Shown: positions 1 to 9,761, numbered from the stretch's first letter. The stretch: DNA of 64,000 bases from Nocardia gamkensis NBRC 108242 (GCF_001612985.1 NZ_BDBM01000035.1:1-64000), one strand, 5' to 3'. The notes: generated by a model not told the origin, from the letters alone. Translations and numbers: made by a program.

Positions 1-3000
1 TGGTTTTCCGCGGCCAGCAGCGGTGCCCACATCCGCCGGGCCAGCGCACCGAAGCGGGTGCTCTCCCCCGGCTCGCCCGCCGCGGCGGGCGCGGCCATGA
101 GGTCCTCCAGCCGGGGCGCCGAACCCCACACGTAGCGCAGGTGACGGTCGGTGTGATCGCCGAACGGTCCCGGGCCGTTGGGTCCGCCGTTGAATTCGCG
201 CTCCGCGGCGGCGATCGCGTCGTCGGTGCTCGCGCCACGCAGACGGCGCTCGGCGTAGACCGCGGACGCGGCGGGCGCGACCGGCAGCGGTTCGGTCAGG
301 CCCGCGTCGCGCAGCGCGACGAGCTGACGCAAGATCTCCCCGGCCGCAGGCACGTCGGGCGCGGTGAGCTCGCAGCGCCAGGCAGGACGGCCGAACTGGC
401 CGCGGCCGGTGCTCACGGCCCGCCAGGACCGATCCTCCGTGACGGTCAGCGCGAGCAGCGAAACCCACGCCGCGATCCGGTGTTTGGGAGCCAAGCGGGA
501 GAAGGTGGTGCGGACCAGGGTGTCGCCGCGCACTTCGGGCACGGTGCCGGTGAGCCGTCGTCCGTTGCCCAGGTCGACCGCGATGTCCACCGCGCGCGCC
601 TGGCCCGCGTAGTCCGCCTGCGCGGCGCGCACCAGCCGGTCCACGGTGTGCTCGACCTCGTCGAGCACGGCGGCGCCGAATCCGAAGGGCGGCAGGGTGC
701 CGCGCCGCCACTCCGCCGCCCGCAACCCGGCGGGGTCCGCGCCGGTCAGGCGGGCCGCGAGCAGGCGTTCGCCCAGCTCCCACTTGGCCAGGCCGTCGAG
801 TTCGATGGGCAGCCGGTCGGCGATGTCCTCGTCGTGCTCGGGCACCCGCAGGCCGAGACGCTGCCAGAGGAAGGCACGCACCGGGTGCTCGGCGAACGAG
901 ATCAGGTCGGCCAGCGCGACATCCGCCGCGTCCGCGGCGGGCAGCGGCGCGGGCAGGAATGCGGGCCGCGGTTGTGCGGGTCCGTCGGCCGCGCACGCGC
1001 CGGCCAAGGCCGCGGTGTCGAAGCTGAACGGCTGATCGGCCCGGAAATTCCGGCGATCGAAGGACTGCAGCGGATGCCGCGTCACCACCCTCGGCATCGC
1101 CGCGGCGCCGGCATGAGCGCGCAACGCGTCCAGCAACTCGGCGACCGGAATGGCGGGCGGGCGGTGCGCCCCGCTGACCGGATCGGCGCCGGTGTGGAAC
1201 ACCAGCAGTGCGTCCCTGGCCGCGAGGATCGCGTCCAGCAGCATCTGCCGGTCCTCGCTGCGCGGATCCCGTTCGCCGAGCAGCGGTTCGCGGGCCAGCA
1301 CGTCGTCACCGTCCGCCGCGCTGGCGCGGGGGAACATCTCGTCGTCGAGGCCGAGCAGCACCACCACCCGGTGCGGCACCGATCGCATCGGCACCATCGT
1401 GCAGACGGTCAGCTCACCGGTGCGGAAATTGGCCCTGGTGGGACGCGCGGCCAGCCGCGAACGCAGCAGCACACCGACATCGGCCAGCCGCAACGACACC
1501 TCGCCCGCGTGGTCGGTGGCGGCGGCGAGTTCCTGCCTGGCCTCGGTGCGCACCCATGCCTGCGCGTCCGGCACGTCGGTCAGCAGATCCAGTGCGCGCC
1601 CCAGCACCACCGCCCATTCGTGCGCGGGCCGGGGGCCGCGCAGGTCACGCAGGCACACCGCGAGCCGGTCGATGAACTCCGCGAAGCGCCCGGCCAGGTC
1701 GACGTCGTTGCTGTCCACGTCGTCCAAGGGCAGTGCGAGATCCAGCCAATCGTCCGAGGTCTCGCCCGCGGTGACGCCGAGCAGGATCCGGTCCACCGCG
1801 CTGTTGAGCGTGTTCTGCGCGAAATCGGCGAGACCGAACGCTTGGCGCTGCCGCTGCCCGATGCCCCACCGCGCCCCGGATTCGGCCGCCCACTCGCGCA
1901 GTCGTTCGATGTCGTCGTCGTCGAATCCGCAACGGCGCCGGACGGTCTCGGCGGCCGCGAGGTCGAGCACCTGGGTCACCGTCACCCGGCCGTCGGCCAG
2001 CTCGAGCAGCGCTGCGATCACCGCGAGCAGCGGATTGGTCACACCACGTCCCCGGTCGGCCAGGCGCACCCGCAGCCGGTGTGCCGGATGTTCGGAGTCG
2101 GCCTGCGCCTCCGGCGTCCCCGAGGTGCGCTGCCCGAACGCCGCGCGCACCAGCGGCGCGTACGCCTCCACCTCCGGGCACATGATCAGCACGTCCCGCG
2201 GCTCCAGTGTCTCGTCGGCCGCGAACAGCCCGAGCAGGCATTCCCGCAGCACCTCGACCTGCCGTGCGGGGCCGTGACACGCGTGCACCTGCACGGTGCC
2301 GTCGGCGGCGGCTTTCCCCGGCACCGGCGGCCACCGGTCGTCCCGGATGCTCCGTTGCAGCGCACGCAGCAGTGTCGCGGGCGAATCGTTCTCCGCGACA
2401 CCGTCTTCGGATCGGGCGGAGATGCTCGGGTGATAGGTGTCGGAGCCGGTGGCGGCGGGTACGGCCAGCCGCTGCTGCAACTCCCGCACGTCGCGGGCCA
2501 GTCCGGCCAGCAGCGGGTGGGCGACCGCCGTGACGCTGCGGTCCTCCGCCCGGGTGCGGGCGGTCGGCAGCTCGCTCAGCGCCGACCAGAGGACCGGGCT
2601 GGGATGCACGAGCCACAGGTGGACGTCGCGGCCCGCAGCCAGCGCAGACAGGACGGCGAGCTGGTCGCTGGGCAACCGGGTCACGCCGAACAACGACAGC
2701 CGCGGCGGCAGCGCGACCAGATCCGGCCGGGCACGCAACCGCGCGCAGGCGGTTTCGAGCCGCTCGGCCGGACTCGGCGCCCCGATCGCGGCACGCAGCC
2801 CGCGCCACAGCATCGGCTGCCAGAGCAGGTCGTCGGGCATCGGGGCGCCCGTCCCGTCGGTGTCCGAGCCCGCCGCCCACTCGGTGATCAACGCGGGCCG
2901 CTGGGCGCCGTAGCTGTCGAACAGCGCGGCGATCCGGGCCGCGGTCGCATAGCGCCGACCGGCCCGGTGCTCACCGCCCGCGGTGCCGCGTGCGCCGAGG

Positions 3001-3362
3001 TGCCTGGCCAGAACCGCGCACCACGGCTCGGACAGCGACGCATCGATCACCCGCAGCAGTGACCACACCGCCCGCTCCTGCGCCCACGGGTCCTCCGTGG
3101 GCTCGACCTCGCTCGCCGCGGCCAGCACTTCGGCGACCAGCGCCGAGGGCGAGGGAAACGCGACGTTGGCGCACACGCCGTCGCCCGAGCCGCCCGCGCC
3201 GAGCACCCCCGAGAGCGTCTGCGTCAGCCAGCGCTCCACGCCTTTCGCGGGTACCGCGACCACCTCGGCCGCGAAGGGATCCGCCTGCGGCGAGGCCAGC
3301 ACCTCCGCGAGCACCCGGGCGAGCACGTCGGCGCGCTCGGCACGGTGGATGTGCAGCGGCAT
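1..3362 (-). CDS. recC: RecC, gamma subunit of exonuclease V (3' end outside window)
   Basis: Gamma subunit of the RecBCD helicase-nuclease, which processes double-strand breaks and recognises Chi in the cytoplasm. About 1120 codons are present and the frame stays open to the window edge, so only the extreme C-terminus is missing. The N-terminus MPLHIHRAERADVLARVLAE is typical of actinobacterial RecC. Further in are the degenerate helicase-fold segments, such as LSLFGVTRLPSDQ and VVVLLGLDDEMFPR. The ATG at 3362 is preceded by a GAGAGG ribosome site about 6 nt upstream. recB and recD would be expected beyond coordinate 1 as an operon, but they are not visible. The identification is secure; it rests on translating the minus strand in the frame that stays open for 3.3 kb. 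Confidence 0.93.
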   Translation of the reverse strand, partial: MPLHIHRAERADVLARVLAEVLASPQADPFAAEVVAVPAKGVERWLTQTLSGVLGAGGSGDGVCANVAFPSPSALVAEVLAAASEVEPTEDPWAQERAVWSLLRVIDASLSEPWCAVLARHLGARGTAGGEHRAGRRYATAARIAALFDSYGAQRPALITEWAAGSDTDGTGAPMPDDLLWQPMLWRGLRAAIGAPSPAERLETACARLRARPDLVALPPRLSLFGVTRLPSDQLAVLSALAAGRDVHLWLVHPSPVLWSALSELPTARTRAEDRSVTAVAHPLLAGLARDVRELQQRLAVPAATGSDTYHPSISARSEDGVAENDSPATLLRALQRSIRDDRWPPVPGKAAADGTVQVHACHGPARQVEVLRECLLGLFAADETLEPRDVLIMCPEVEAYAPLVRAAFGQRTSGTPEAQADSEHPAHRLRVRLADRGRGVTNPLLAVIAALLELADGRVTVTQVLDLAAAETVRRRCGFDDDDIERLREWAAESGARWGIGQRQRQAFGLADFAQNTLNSAVDRILLGVTAGETSDDWLDLALPLDDVDSNDVDLAGRFAEFIDRLAVCLRDLRGPRPAHEWAVVLGRALDLLTDVPDAQAWVRTEARQELAAATDHAGEVSLRLADVGVLLRSRLAARPTRANFRTGELTVCTMVPMRSVPHRVVVLLGLDDEMFPRASAADGDDVLAREPLLGERDPRSEDRQMLLDAILAARDALLVFHTGADPVSGAHRPPAIPVAELLDALRAHAGAAAMPRVVTRHPLQSFDRRNFRADQPFSFDTAALAGACAADGPAQPRPAFLPAPLPAADAADVALADLISFAEHPVRAFLWQRLGLRVPEHDEDIADRLPIELDGLAKWELGERLLAARLTGADPAGLRAAEWRRGTLPPFGFGAAVLDEVEHTVDRLVRAAQADYAGQARAVDIAVDLGNGRRLTGTVPEVRGDTLVRTTFSRLAPKHRIAAWVSLLALTVTEDRSWRAVSTGRGQFGRPAWRCELTAPDVPAAGEILRQLVALRDAGLTEPLPVAPAASAVYAERRLRGASTDDAIAAAEREFNGGPNGPGPFGDHTDRHLRYVWGSAPRLEDLMAAPAAAGEPGESTRFGALARRMWAPLLAAEN

Positions 3363-3539
3363 CTGCGGCCTCTCGATCGATGGTGTCCGGCTGCGCTGGC
3401 CTCGGACTTCGTGCACGTTTATACGCCCAGCGACCGACGCGCAACTGCACCGCCCCATCGGGACGCCAGTGAAATAGACCACACGAGAACGGATTACTCC
3501 GCCGTGTCACAGCGGGACCGCCGCGGCGATGTGCGACAG

Positions 3540-3600
3540 TGCTGCACCGGGGAGGTAAGAGTTTGCACCGGGGCGGAACGAGAGAGCTGCACCGAAAGGC
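3540..3600. repeat. Short direct repeats upstream of the 68-aa gene
   Basis: The heptamer TGCACCG occurs at 3543, 3564 and 3588, and once more at 3446. The first two copies are followed by GGG and a purine-rich stretch. Spacing of 21 and 24 bp is roughly two helical turns, as in arrays of regulator half sites. No regulator can be named. Confidence 0.4.
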
Positions 3601-3612
3601 TGGTTCGCGTTC

Positions 3613-3819
3613 ATGGATGCGATGGTGATTCCCCTGGTCCCGAGAGGCGGATTCACGGTCCGCCGGATCGGAGACCGCTGGGAGCTCGTCAACTCCCGCC
3701 ACTACGGGCGCACCGTCGTCCTACATTCCTGGCCCCGGGATCGGCACACCGAGGCGTTCGAACACTGCTACCGGCTCAACGGACGCACCGTCGAAGAACT
3801 GCGCGCCGCCTTCCGCTGA
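3613..3819 (+). CDS. Small hypothetical protein, 68 aa
   Basis: No family recognised. The product begins MDAMVIPLVPRGGFTVRRIG and ends with a helix-like NGRTVEELRAAFR. It is basic, soluble-looking and has no signal or membrane segment. Third codon positions are strongly G/C, as in neighbouring genes, which argues for real coding. The ATG at 3613 or the one at 3622 could be used; no convincing ribosome site is visible for either. It is divergent from recC, and the 250-bp space between them contains short direct repeats. Function unknown. Confidence 0.55.
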   Translation: MDAMVIPLVPRGGFTVRRIGDRWELVNSRHYGRTVVLHSWPRDRHTEAFEHCYRLNGRTVEELRAAFR

Positions 3820-3927
3820 CGCGCCCTGGCCAGCGGTGATGAGCGAATCACGCTGCGGCGCAAGCACCCGGACCGGGCGATAGCACACCCTGGACCCCAG
3901 CTCAAGACGTGCGTCCGGACCCGCGAT

Positions 3928-4830
3928 GTGCGATCGTGGTCCCTCGTGCGTTACCCGTCCCCCGCCACCCGAACCGTTCCCCGCGTGGCCGCCTCCGCCT
4001 GTCTCCTCGCCGCCGCGGCGATCATCGCCCCGAGCCTGCCCGCCGCGCTCCCGATCGCGGGCGCGACGCCGCTCGCGCACACGCAGGGCTGCCTGCCCGG
4101 CTTCGACTGCGATCTGAGCAGCCGCATCGCCAAAGCCGACGCCTACCTCAACAGCCGGCCCGGTGTCACCGGCTATGTCCTGCGCGACCGTGTCTCCGGC
4201 GGCGTCTACGCCAACGCCAACGCCGAGAACGCGGTCTGGACCGCGTCCACCATCAAGCTCGCGATCGCCGCCGACCTGCTCAACCGGGCACGCGTGGGCG
4301 CCATCAACCTGACCCCCGAGGACCGCGGGCTGATGGAAGGAATGCTCGCCACCTCCAACGACGGCGCCGCCGACCTGCTCTGGACCAAGTACGCGGGGAT
4401 CGACCGGATGTCGTTCAACAACGCCTTCCGCGCCAACGGGATGAGCTCGCTGGTGCCGCAGCCCACCAACACCGCGCTGTTCCCGGACTGGTCGTTCCAG
4501 AAGTGCACCGCCGCCGACCTCGACCGGCTGATGGACCACATCCTCAACCACATGCACCCCGACGACCGCAACTACCTGGTCGACCGGATGCGCGCGGTGG
4601 ACTCCAACCAGCACTGGGGCGTATGGGGCGCGGGCGCGAGCATGCGTCCCGGCCTCAAGAACGGCTGGTCGGCCGAACAAGGCGGCTGGGTGGTCAACTC
4701 GGTCGGCTTCGCGGGACCGGGCGAGCGCTACACGCTGGCCATCATGAGCTCGCTGGGTGACGCGGGCGGCTACACCGAGGGCGCCGAGACCGACACCAAG
4801 CTCGCGGAGATCCTGCTCGCAGGCCGCTGA
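3928..4830 (+). CDS. Secreted beta-lactamase-like serine hydrolase
   Basis: Exported serine hydrolase of the class A beta-lactamase / penicillin-binding fold, 300 aa. After an Ala-rich signal peptide (about residues 15-48) it shows the catalytic SxxK box as STIK (Ser107-Lys110). It then has S-N-D at 143-145 in place of the usual SDN, and KNG at 244-246 in place of KTG. The altered second and third boxes suggest it may not be an efficient antibiotic hydrolase; Nocardia and Mycobacterium encode several such secreted proteins of unknown substrate. The start is uncertain: GTG at 3928 and GTG at 3946 are both in frame and both leave an intact signal peptide. It is convergent with the P450 gene, with only 18 bp between the stop codons. 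Confidence 0.8.
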   Translation: MRSWSLVRYPSPATRTVPRVAASACLLAAAAIIAPSLPAALPIAGATPLAHTQGCLPGFDCDLSSRIAKADAYLNSRPGVTGYVLRDRVSGGVYANANAENAVWTASTIKLAIAADLLNRARVGAINLTPEDRGLMEGMLATSNDGAADLLWTKYAGIDRMSFNNAFRANGMSSLVPQPTNTALFPDWSFQKCTAADLDRLMDHILNHMHPDDRNYLVDRMRAVDSNQHWGVWGAGASMRPGLKNGWSAEQGGWVVNSVGFAGPGERYTLAIMSSLGDAGGYTEGAETDTKLAEILLAGR

Positions 4831-4848
4831 CCCGGCCGGGCCGGTCGC

Positions 4849-6345
4849 TCAGGCGGCCGCGCGCCTGCGCAACGTCATCGGCGCACCGTCCCTGGGGAAG
4901 GGAATCGTGGTGAATCCCCAGGGCATGCGGTATTCGCCGGGGATTTGCCACTCGTATTCGCGCACCAGGGCGGCGGTCACCGTCTTCACCTCGAAGGTGC
5001 CGAAGTGCATCCCGATGCACTTGTGCGCGCCCGCTCCGAACGGCATCCAGGCCAGGCGGTGCGACTTGTCCTCGCGCCGCTGTTCGCCGAACCGCTCCGG
5101 ATCGAAGCGCTCGGGCCGGGTCCACAGTTCGGGCAGCAGGTGATTCACCTGGTAGGCGAGGTCGACGGGGGCGCCCGCCGGGATGTAGTGCCCCGCGATC
5201 TCGGTGTCGCGCACGGCGCGGCGCGACAATCCGGGAACCGGCGGCATCAGCCGCAGGCTCTCCCGGACCACCAGATCCAGGTCGCGCAGCGCCTCCAGGT
5301 CCGCGATGGCGGGCGCCGCGTCGCCGAGGCGCGCGTCCATGTCCAGCACTTCGGCGCGCACCCGCTGCTGCCAGTCGGGGTGCTTGCCCAGGTAGTAGGC
5401 CACGGCGGTGGCGGTCGTCGTGGTGGTGTCGTGCGCCGCCATGATCAAGAAGATCATGTGGTTGACCACGTCCGCGTCACCGAAGACGCCGCCGTCTTCG
5501 CTGCGGGCGTGGCACAGGCCCGAGAAGAAGTCCGCCGATTCCGCGCGGCGCTTCTGCGGCAGCATCGCGGTGAAGTAGTCCTCGAGCACTCTCCTGCCAC
5601 GCAATCCGGCCCGCCAGTGGCCGCCGGGTACCGAGTGCCGGATGATGGAAAGTCCCGCGTGGGTGCAGTCGACGAACGCGTCGATCAACTGCCTGCGCTG
5701 CGGCCCGACGTCGGCGGCCATGAAGCTCTCGCCGGCGATGTCGAGGGTCAACTCCTTGATCGTCGGATACAGCCGCACCGTGCGTTCGGCGTCGCGCTCG
5801 CGCGGCACCCAGCGTGCGATGCTCGCCCGCACCACCGGGGTCAGCGCGGCCAGGTGCGCCTCGAGCCGGTCCCTGGTGAACGCCTGCTGCATGATCCGGC
5901 GGTGGAATTTGTGCTCGTCGAATTCCAGCAGCAGCAGGCCCCGGCGGAAGAACGGGCCGATGAAGTAGTCCCAGCCCTGGCCGAAGTCGCGGCGGCGGTG
6001 GCCGAGCACTTCGTCCAGCGCGTCGGGTCCCGCGACCAGCACCCGGTCCACGCCGAGCGAGCTGTTCAGCGACACGGGGCCGTACCGGCGGTAGCGCTCC
6101 ATCATCTCGGCCGGACCCCAGCGCATGTAGTGCAATGCCCGGCCCAGGTAGGGAAGTCCGGCATCGCCGCGCACCGGCCGGGCATCGCTGCCCCGCGGCG
6201 GGGTGGCCAGCACCTGGCGTCGTTCCGGCAGCAGTCCGAGCGCCCGGTCGATCAGATGGCCGTGCGGGACCTCGATCAGCGCGATGTTCTCCGAATCGGC
6301 CTGCACGCTGCGCTTTCGGCCGACCGCACGGTCACCGGCGACCAT
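4849..6345 (-). CDS. Cytochrome P450, 498 aa
   Basis: Heme-thiolate monooxygenase. The heme-binding loop FGAGAHKCIGMHFG carries the axial cysteine at about residue 443. The K-helix ExxR is at 362-365 (ESLR), and the I-helix oxygen-activation segment AHDTTTT is near residue 290. The ATG at 6345 is chosen because GGGAGG lies 7-12 nt upstream; an open frame continues about 37 codons further but lacks a better site. The roughly 60-residue N-terminal extension before the fold is soluble. No ferredoxin or reductase gene is adjacent, so redox partners must come from elsewhere. Substrate cannot be inferred. Confidence 0.93.
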   Translation of the reverse strand: MVAGDRAVGRKRSVQADSENIALIEVPHGHLIDRALGLLPERRQVLATPPRGSDARPVRGDAGLPYLGRALHYMRWGPAEMMERYRRYGPVSLNSSLGVDRVLVAGPDALDEVLGHRRRDFGQGWDYFIGPFFRRGLLLLEFDEHKFHRRIMQQAFTRDRLEAHLAALTPVVRASIARWVPRERDAERTVRLYPTIKELTLDIAGESFMAADVGPQRRQLIDAFVDCTHAGLSIIRHSVPGGHWRAGLRGRRVLEDYFTAMLPQKRRAESADFFSGLCHARSEDGGVFGDADVVNHMIFLIMAAHDTTTTTATAVAYYLGKHPDWQQRVRAEVLDMDARLGDAAPAIADLEALRDLDLVVRESLRLMPPVPGLSRRAVRDTEIAGHYIPAGAPVDLAYQVNHLLPELWTRPERFDPERFGEQRREDKSHRLAWMPFGAGAHKCIGMHFGTFEVKTVTAALVREYEWQIPGEYRMPWGFTTIPFPRDGAPMTLRRRAAA

Positions 6346-6564
6346 GGCAATCCTCCCTGGACGACAGTTACCATCGTAGGCTCTCGACCTCGTCCGCTCG
6401 GCCGATTCGCCGCGCGTCGATCCTCCCCGCCCCGGCCCGGCGGCGGGGAGCAACACGCCAGGAACGGGGATCTCGCCGTGACGCTGCCCGGCGCGGCGGC
6501 TACGGTTTAGCTGTCAGGAATCGCCGCCGGGGACGAGCCCCAAGGTCCATCGAGGAGCAGGACG

Positions 6565-7998
6565 ATGAGCACTCAGACTGTCGAGAACGGCCGGCACCGG
6601 GTGGTGGTGATCGGCTCGGGCTTCGGCGGCCTGTTCGGCACCAAGCACCTCAAGCGCGCCGACGTCGACATCACGCTGATCTCGAAGACCTCGACCCACC
6701 TGTTCCAGCCCCTGCTCTACCAGGTCGCCACCGGCATCCTTTCGGTCGGCGAGATCGCGCCCGCCACCCGGCTGGTGCTGCGCAAGCAGAAGAACGCGCA
6801 GGTGCTCCTCGGCGAGGTCACCGATATCGACCTGACCCACAACACGGTGACCTCGCGCCTGCTCGACCGGGACACGGTCACCCCGTTCGACAGCTTGATC
6901 GTCGCGACCGGCGCCCAGCAGTCCTACTTCGGCAACGACCGGTTCGCCACCTACGCGCCGGGCATGAAGACCATCGACGACGCGCTGGAGCTACGCGGCC
7001 GGATCCTCGGCGCGTTCGAACAGGCCGAGCTCGCGACCACCCAGGAGGAGCGCGACCGGCTGCTGACCTTCGTCATCGTCGGCGCCGGACCGACCGGCGT
7101 CGAGCTGGCCGGGCAGATCGCCGAGCTGTCCGACCGCACTCTGGAGGGCACCTTCCACAACATCGATCCACGCGACGCGCGGGTCGTGCTCATCGAGGGC
7201 GCCGGCGCGGTGCTCGGGCCGATGGGGCCGAAGCTCGGCGGCAAGGCCGAACGACGACTGGAGAAGATGGGCGTCGAGATCCAGCTCAACGCCATGGTGA
7301 TCGATGTCGACGCGTTCGGCGTCACGGTGAAGGACTCCGACGGCACGATCCGCCGCATCGAGTCGGCGTGCAAGGTCTGGTCGGCGGGTGTGCAGGCCAG
7401 CCCGCTGGGCAAGATGATCACCGACCAGTCCGACGGCACGGAGGTCGACCGGGCGGGCCGCGTCGTGGTCGAGCCGGACCTGACCGTCAAAGGCCACCCG
7501 AATGTCTTCGTGGTCGGCGATCTGATGTCGGTGCCGAATGTCCCCGGCCAGGCGCAGGGCGCCATCCAGGGCGCGACCTACGCCGCCAAGCAGATCAAAG
7601 CGGGGCTGAAGGGCCAGACGCCGCAGGAGCGCAAGCCGTTCAAGTACTTCAACAAGGGCAGCATGGCCACCATCTCGCGGTTCAGCGCCGTCTGCCAGGT
7701 GGGCAAGCTCGAGTTCGGCGGGTTCATCGCGTGGCTGGCCTGGCTGGCGCTGCACCTGTACTACCTGGTCGGCTACCGCAGCAGGATCATCACCGTCATC
7801 CAGTGGTTCGTCACCTTCCTCGGCCGCAGTCGCGGTCAGATGGCGGCCACCGAACAGTGGGTCTTCGCCCGGCTGGCCTTGGAGGCGATCAGCAACGGCG
7901 ACGACGAGGACGCCGAACAATTGGCCGCCGCCCTCGGCACCTCCACCAACAGCCGGGTCGCCGTGGACAAGGCGCACACCGACGCCAAGGCCGGCTGA
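6565..7998 (+). CDS. ndh: Type II NADH dehydrogenase (non-proton-pumping)
   Basis: Membrane-associated flavoprotein that passes electrons from NADH to menaquinone; 477 aa, the expected length. The FAD dinucleotide-binding motif is near residue 14 (VVVIGSGFGGLFG). The NAD-binding motif is near 172 (VIVGAGPTGVELAGQ). The FAD-closing segment VFVVGDLMSVP and the QGAIQGATYAAKQI helix follow. A hydrophobic stretch at about 390-410 (FIAWLAWLALHLYYLVGY) is the usual membrane-docking region. GAGGAGCAGG gives a good ribosome site before the ATG. The convergent ndh/ureD arrangement matches what I recall of Rv1854c/Rv1853 in M. tuberculosis, with one extra gene between. Confidence 0.95.
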   Translation: MSTQTVENGRHRVVVIGSGFGGLFGTKHLKRADVDITLISKTSTHLFQPLLYQVATGILSVGEIAPATRLVLRKQKNAQVLLGEVTDIDLTHNTVTSRLLDRDTVTPFDSLIVATGAQQSYFGNDRFATYAPGMKTIDDALELRGRILGAFEQAELATTQEERDRLLTFVIVGAGPTGVELAGQIAELSDRTLEGTFHNIDPRDARVVLIEGAGAVLGPMGPKLGGKAERRLEKMGVEIQLNAMVIDVDAFGVTVKDSDGTIRRIESACKVWSAGVQASPLGKMITDQSDGTEVDRAGRVVVEPDLTVKGHPNVFVVGDLMSVPNVPGQAQGAIQGATYAAKQIKAGLKGQTPQERKPFKYFNKGSMATISRFSAVCQVGKLEFGGFIAWLAWLALHLYYLVGYRSRIITVIQWFVTFLGRSRGQMAATEQWVFARLALEAISNGDDEDAEQLAAALGTSTNSRVAVDKAHTDAKAG

Positions 7999-8085
7999 CC
8001 GGTGTAGTAGCGCGCTCGACCAATCCAGGTCGCCGACAGATCCGAATGTGAGGCGTCGACGTCTCCTTCGGATGAAAGGTGATCT

Positions 8086-8964
8086 ATGGGCACAGGCAAG
8101 CACCGGGCACCCGCACCGCATCGGCCGAAGCTCGGCTCCATCGTCGCCGCTGGGACGGTTCCTCTCGTTCTCGCGCTGGTGGGAACCGGTACGGCGAACG
8201 CAGAGCCCGATCACCCCGCTCCGGTGACCAGAACGGATTCCATCGAGCAGGCCCAGTGGCCCGCGGCCGAGGCGCCGAACGTGCGGCCGTACGAGGGTCT
8301 GCGAATTCCGGACGACGTCCTGAGTTCGTTGCAGTGGGCACGTCCGTTGCCGGATCACCAGTACCTGGCTCCGGTGGAAGGGCTGCACGCTCCCGTTCCG
8401 GTCGCCCCCGTGCCGCCGATCGCACCGCCTTCGGGCAAATTGCGCTTCGGTGACGTGCAGGTCGACGCACCGGAGTGGCTCTACCGGGAGCAGGCGATCC
8501 AGATCAACGACAGCTCCGCGATGGCCGAGGCCAATATGGCGACGTTCCTCGATTCGATCGGGATGGAGCGCACGAGGTCCGACCGCGTCGCCGGGCAGAC
8601 CATGGGCGCCGCCGCGATCGGCGCGGCGGCGGGCTTCGTGTTCGCCAGCCCGTTCGCGTTGTTCGGGGCGGCCATGGGCGGGGGTCTCGGCCTGGCCATC
8701 GGTCTGCCGTTCGCGCCGATCGGCCTCGCCGCGGGCCCGGTCGGCGCCGCTTATGGTGCGGCCCTGATGGCCGCCCCGCTGTCCGCCATCGGCGCGGGCA
8801 TCGGCGCGGGTTTGGGGGCGGTACACGCACTCAGCGCGCCTCCTCGAGCGCTCAGCGCGCCGACGCCGGGGGCGGAGGCCACCGAGCCGGCTCCGGAGGT
8901 CACAGAGTCGGCTCCCGAGGCCGCCGAGCCGGCTTCGGAGACCGCGGATACGGCCAACGGCTGA
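8086..8964 (+). CDS. Secreted protein with Gly/Ala-rich hydrophobic segment
   Basis: 292 aa, no catalytic domain recognised. A signal peptide ends near residue 39 (ALVGTGTANA). A Pro-rich linker (about 95-115) and a short conserved-looking domain follow. After these comes a long Gly/Ala zipper-like hydrophobic stretch (about 170-250), with phrases such as GAAAIGAAAGFVF and AIGAGIGAGLGAVHAL. The C-terminal 40 residues are an acidic repeat of EPAPE/ESAPE/EPASE type. AAAGGTGATCT precedes the ATG. Gly-zipper secreted proteins of this kind are common in Nocardia; the segment could insert into membranes or self-assemble, but this is inference. Confidence 0.75.
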   Translation: MGTGKHRAPAPHRPKLGSIVAAGTVPLVLALVGTGTANAEPDHPAPVTRTDSIEQAQWPAAEAPNVRPYEGLRIPDDVLSSLQWARPLPDHQYLAPVEGLHAPVPVAPVPPIAPPSGKLRFGDVQVDAPEWLYREQAIQINDSSAMAEANMATFLDSIGMERTRSDRVAGQTMGAAAIGAAAGFVFASPFALFGAAMGGGLGLAIGLPFAPIGLAAGPVGAAYGAALMAAPLSAIGAGIGAGLGAVHALSAPPRALSAPTPGAEATEPAPEVTESAPEAAEPASETADTANG

Positions 8965-8992
8965 TCGGATGACAATTCCGAGGAGCGAACCG

Positions 8993-9040
8993 AAAGGGTG
9001 GGAACCCGACGACGCTGTCGGGTTCCCACCCTTTCTTTCT
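8993..9040 (+). terminator. Strong intrinsic terminator
   Basis: A perfect 18-bp inverted repeat (arms 8993-9010 and 9017-9034, loop GACGCT) is followed by CTTTCTTTCTCC. It lies 28 bp after the stop of the secreted Gly-rich protein and before the convergent ureD, and would also block read-through from the other side. Confidence 0.9.
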
Positions 9041-9101
9041 CCATGTCTCGGGTGGACTACACCTGTCCGAGACGAAATCGACAGACTGCACGGTCTGTTC
9101 A

Positions 9102-9752
9102 TCAGATGTTCAGTAGCGCCCCGGTACGGGTGAACAAACTGCCACCCGCCGCCAGCGGCAGCCGGGTCTGCGTCAAACCGGTCGTCGCCGCCGCGCGTTC
9201 GTCCGGATAGACGAGCTCGCTCTCCAGAGCCCGAGGCGCGGACAGCGCGTCGTCGGCCGGTGTGCCCGCGCCCAGCGCCAACCGGTGGCGCAGTAGCGGC
9301 ACGTCGTCCACGTCGGCGATCAGGTCTCCCTGCCACTCGCCGCCGTCCTCGCCCGCCCGGCCGACCTGGACACGTTCGCGCACGCGCAGCCGGGCGCCGG
9401 AGGCCAACCGAATCGTGGTGACCGTGTGGTGCCGCGCGCCACCGGCGACGATCATCGGCTCGGGATCGAAATCCAGCGCTCCCCCGCTACCGACCTCCAG
9501 GCGCCAGCGTCCGGACGACAGGGGCGTCGCCGCGCCCGGTAGCGCGAGAGTGGCCGCGACGGAGCGCACCACCAGTTCGGCGCCGGGCGCGACCACGATC
9601 CCGATGTCGAGTTCGTCCCCGCCCAGCGGTGTGGCGGCGGTGCCGATCAGATGGACCGTTCGCGGGCCCGTGCGGCGGGCCGACAACCCGCCGCTCGCAT
9701 GGATCTCGGGAAGGGCCGCCGGGTGGGCGACTATTCGTAATTCGGTGCGCAC
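9102..9752 (-). CDS. ureD: Urease accessory protein UreD
   Basis: Scaffold component of the UreDFG complex that inserts nickel and carbon dioxide into apo-urease. 216 aa, a normal length for the short actinobacterial UreD. Recognisable segments include GGDELDIGIVVAPGAELVVRS and the Pro-rich active-core region FDPEPMIVAGGARH, ending SLFTRTGALLNI. It is the last gene of the ureF-ureG-ureD run, 9 bp after ureG. The nearest downstream gene on the other strand ends at 8964, separated by a terminator. Confidence 0.9.
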   Translation of the reverse strand: MRTELRIVAHPAALPEIHASGGLSARRTGPRTVHLIGTAATPLGGDELDIGIVVAPGAELVVRSVAATLALPGAATPLSSGRWRLEVGSGGALDFDPEPMIVAGGARHHTVTTIRLASGARLRVRERVQVGRAGEDGGEWQGDLIADVDDVPLLRHRLALGAGTPADDALSAPRALESELVYPDERAAATTGLTQTRLPLAAGGSLFTRTGALLNI

Positions 9753-9761
9753 CAGCGGCGC

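Noticed and set aside
141..3062. 973-codon open frame on the plus strand
   Set aside because: It lies antisense to recC and is rich in Arg, Gly, Gln, Ala and Pro with no domain. It arises from codon bias in a GC-rich gene.
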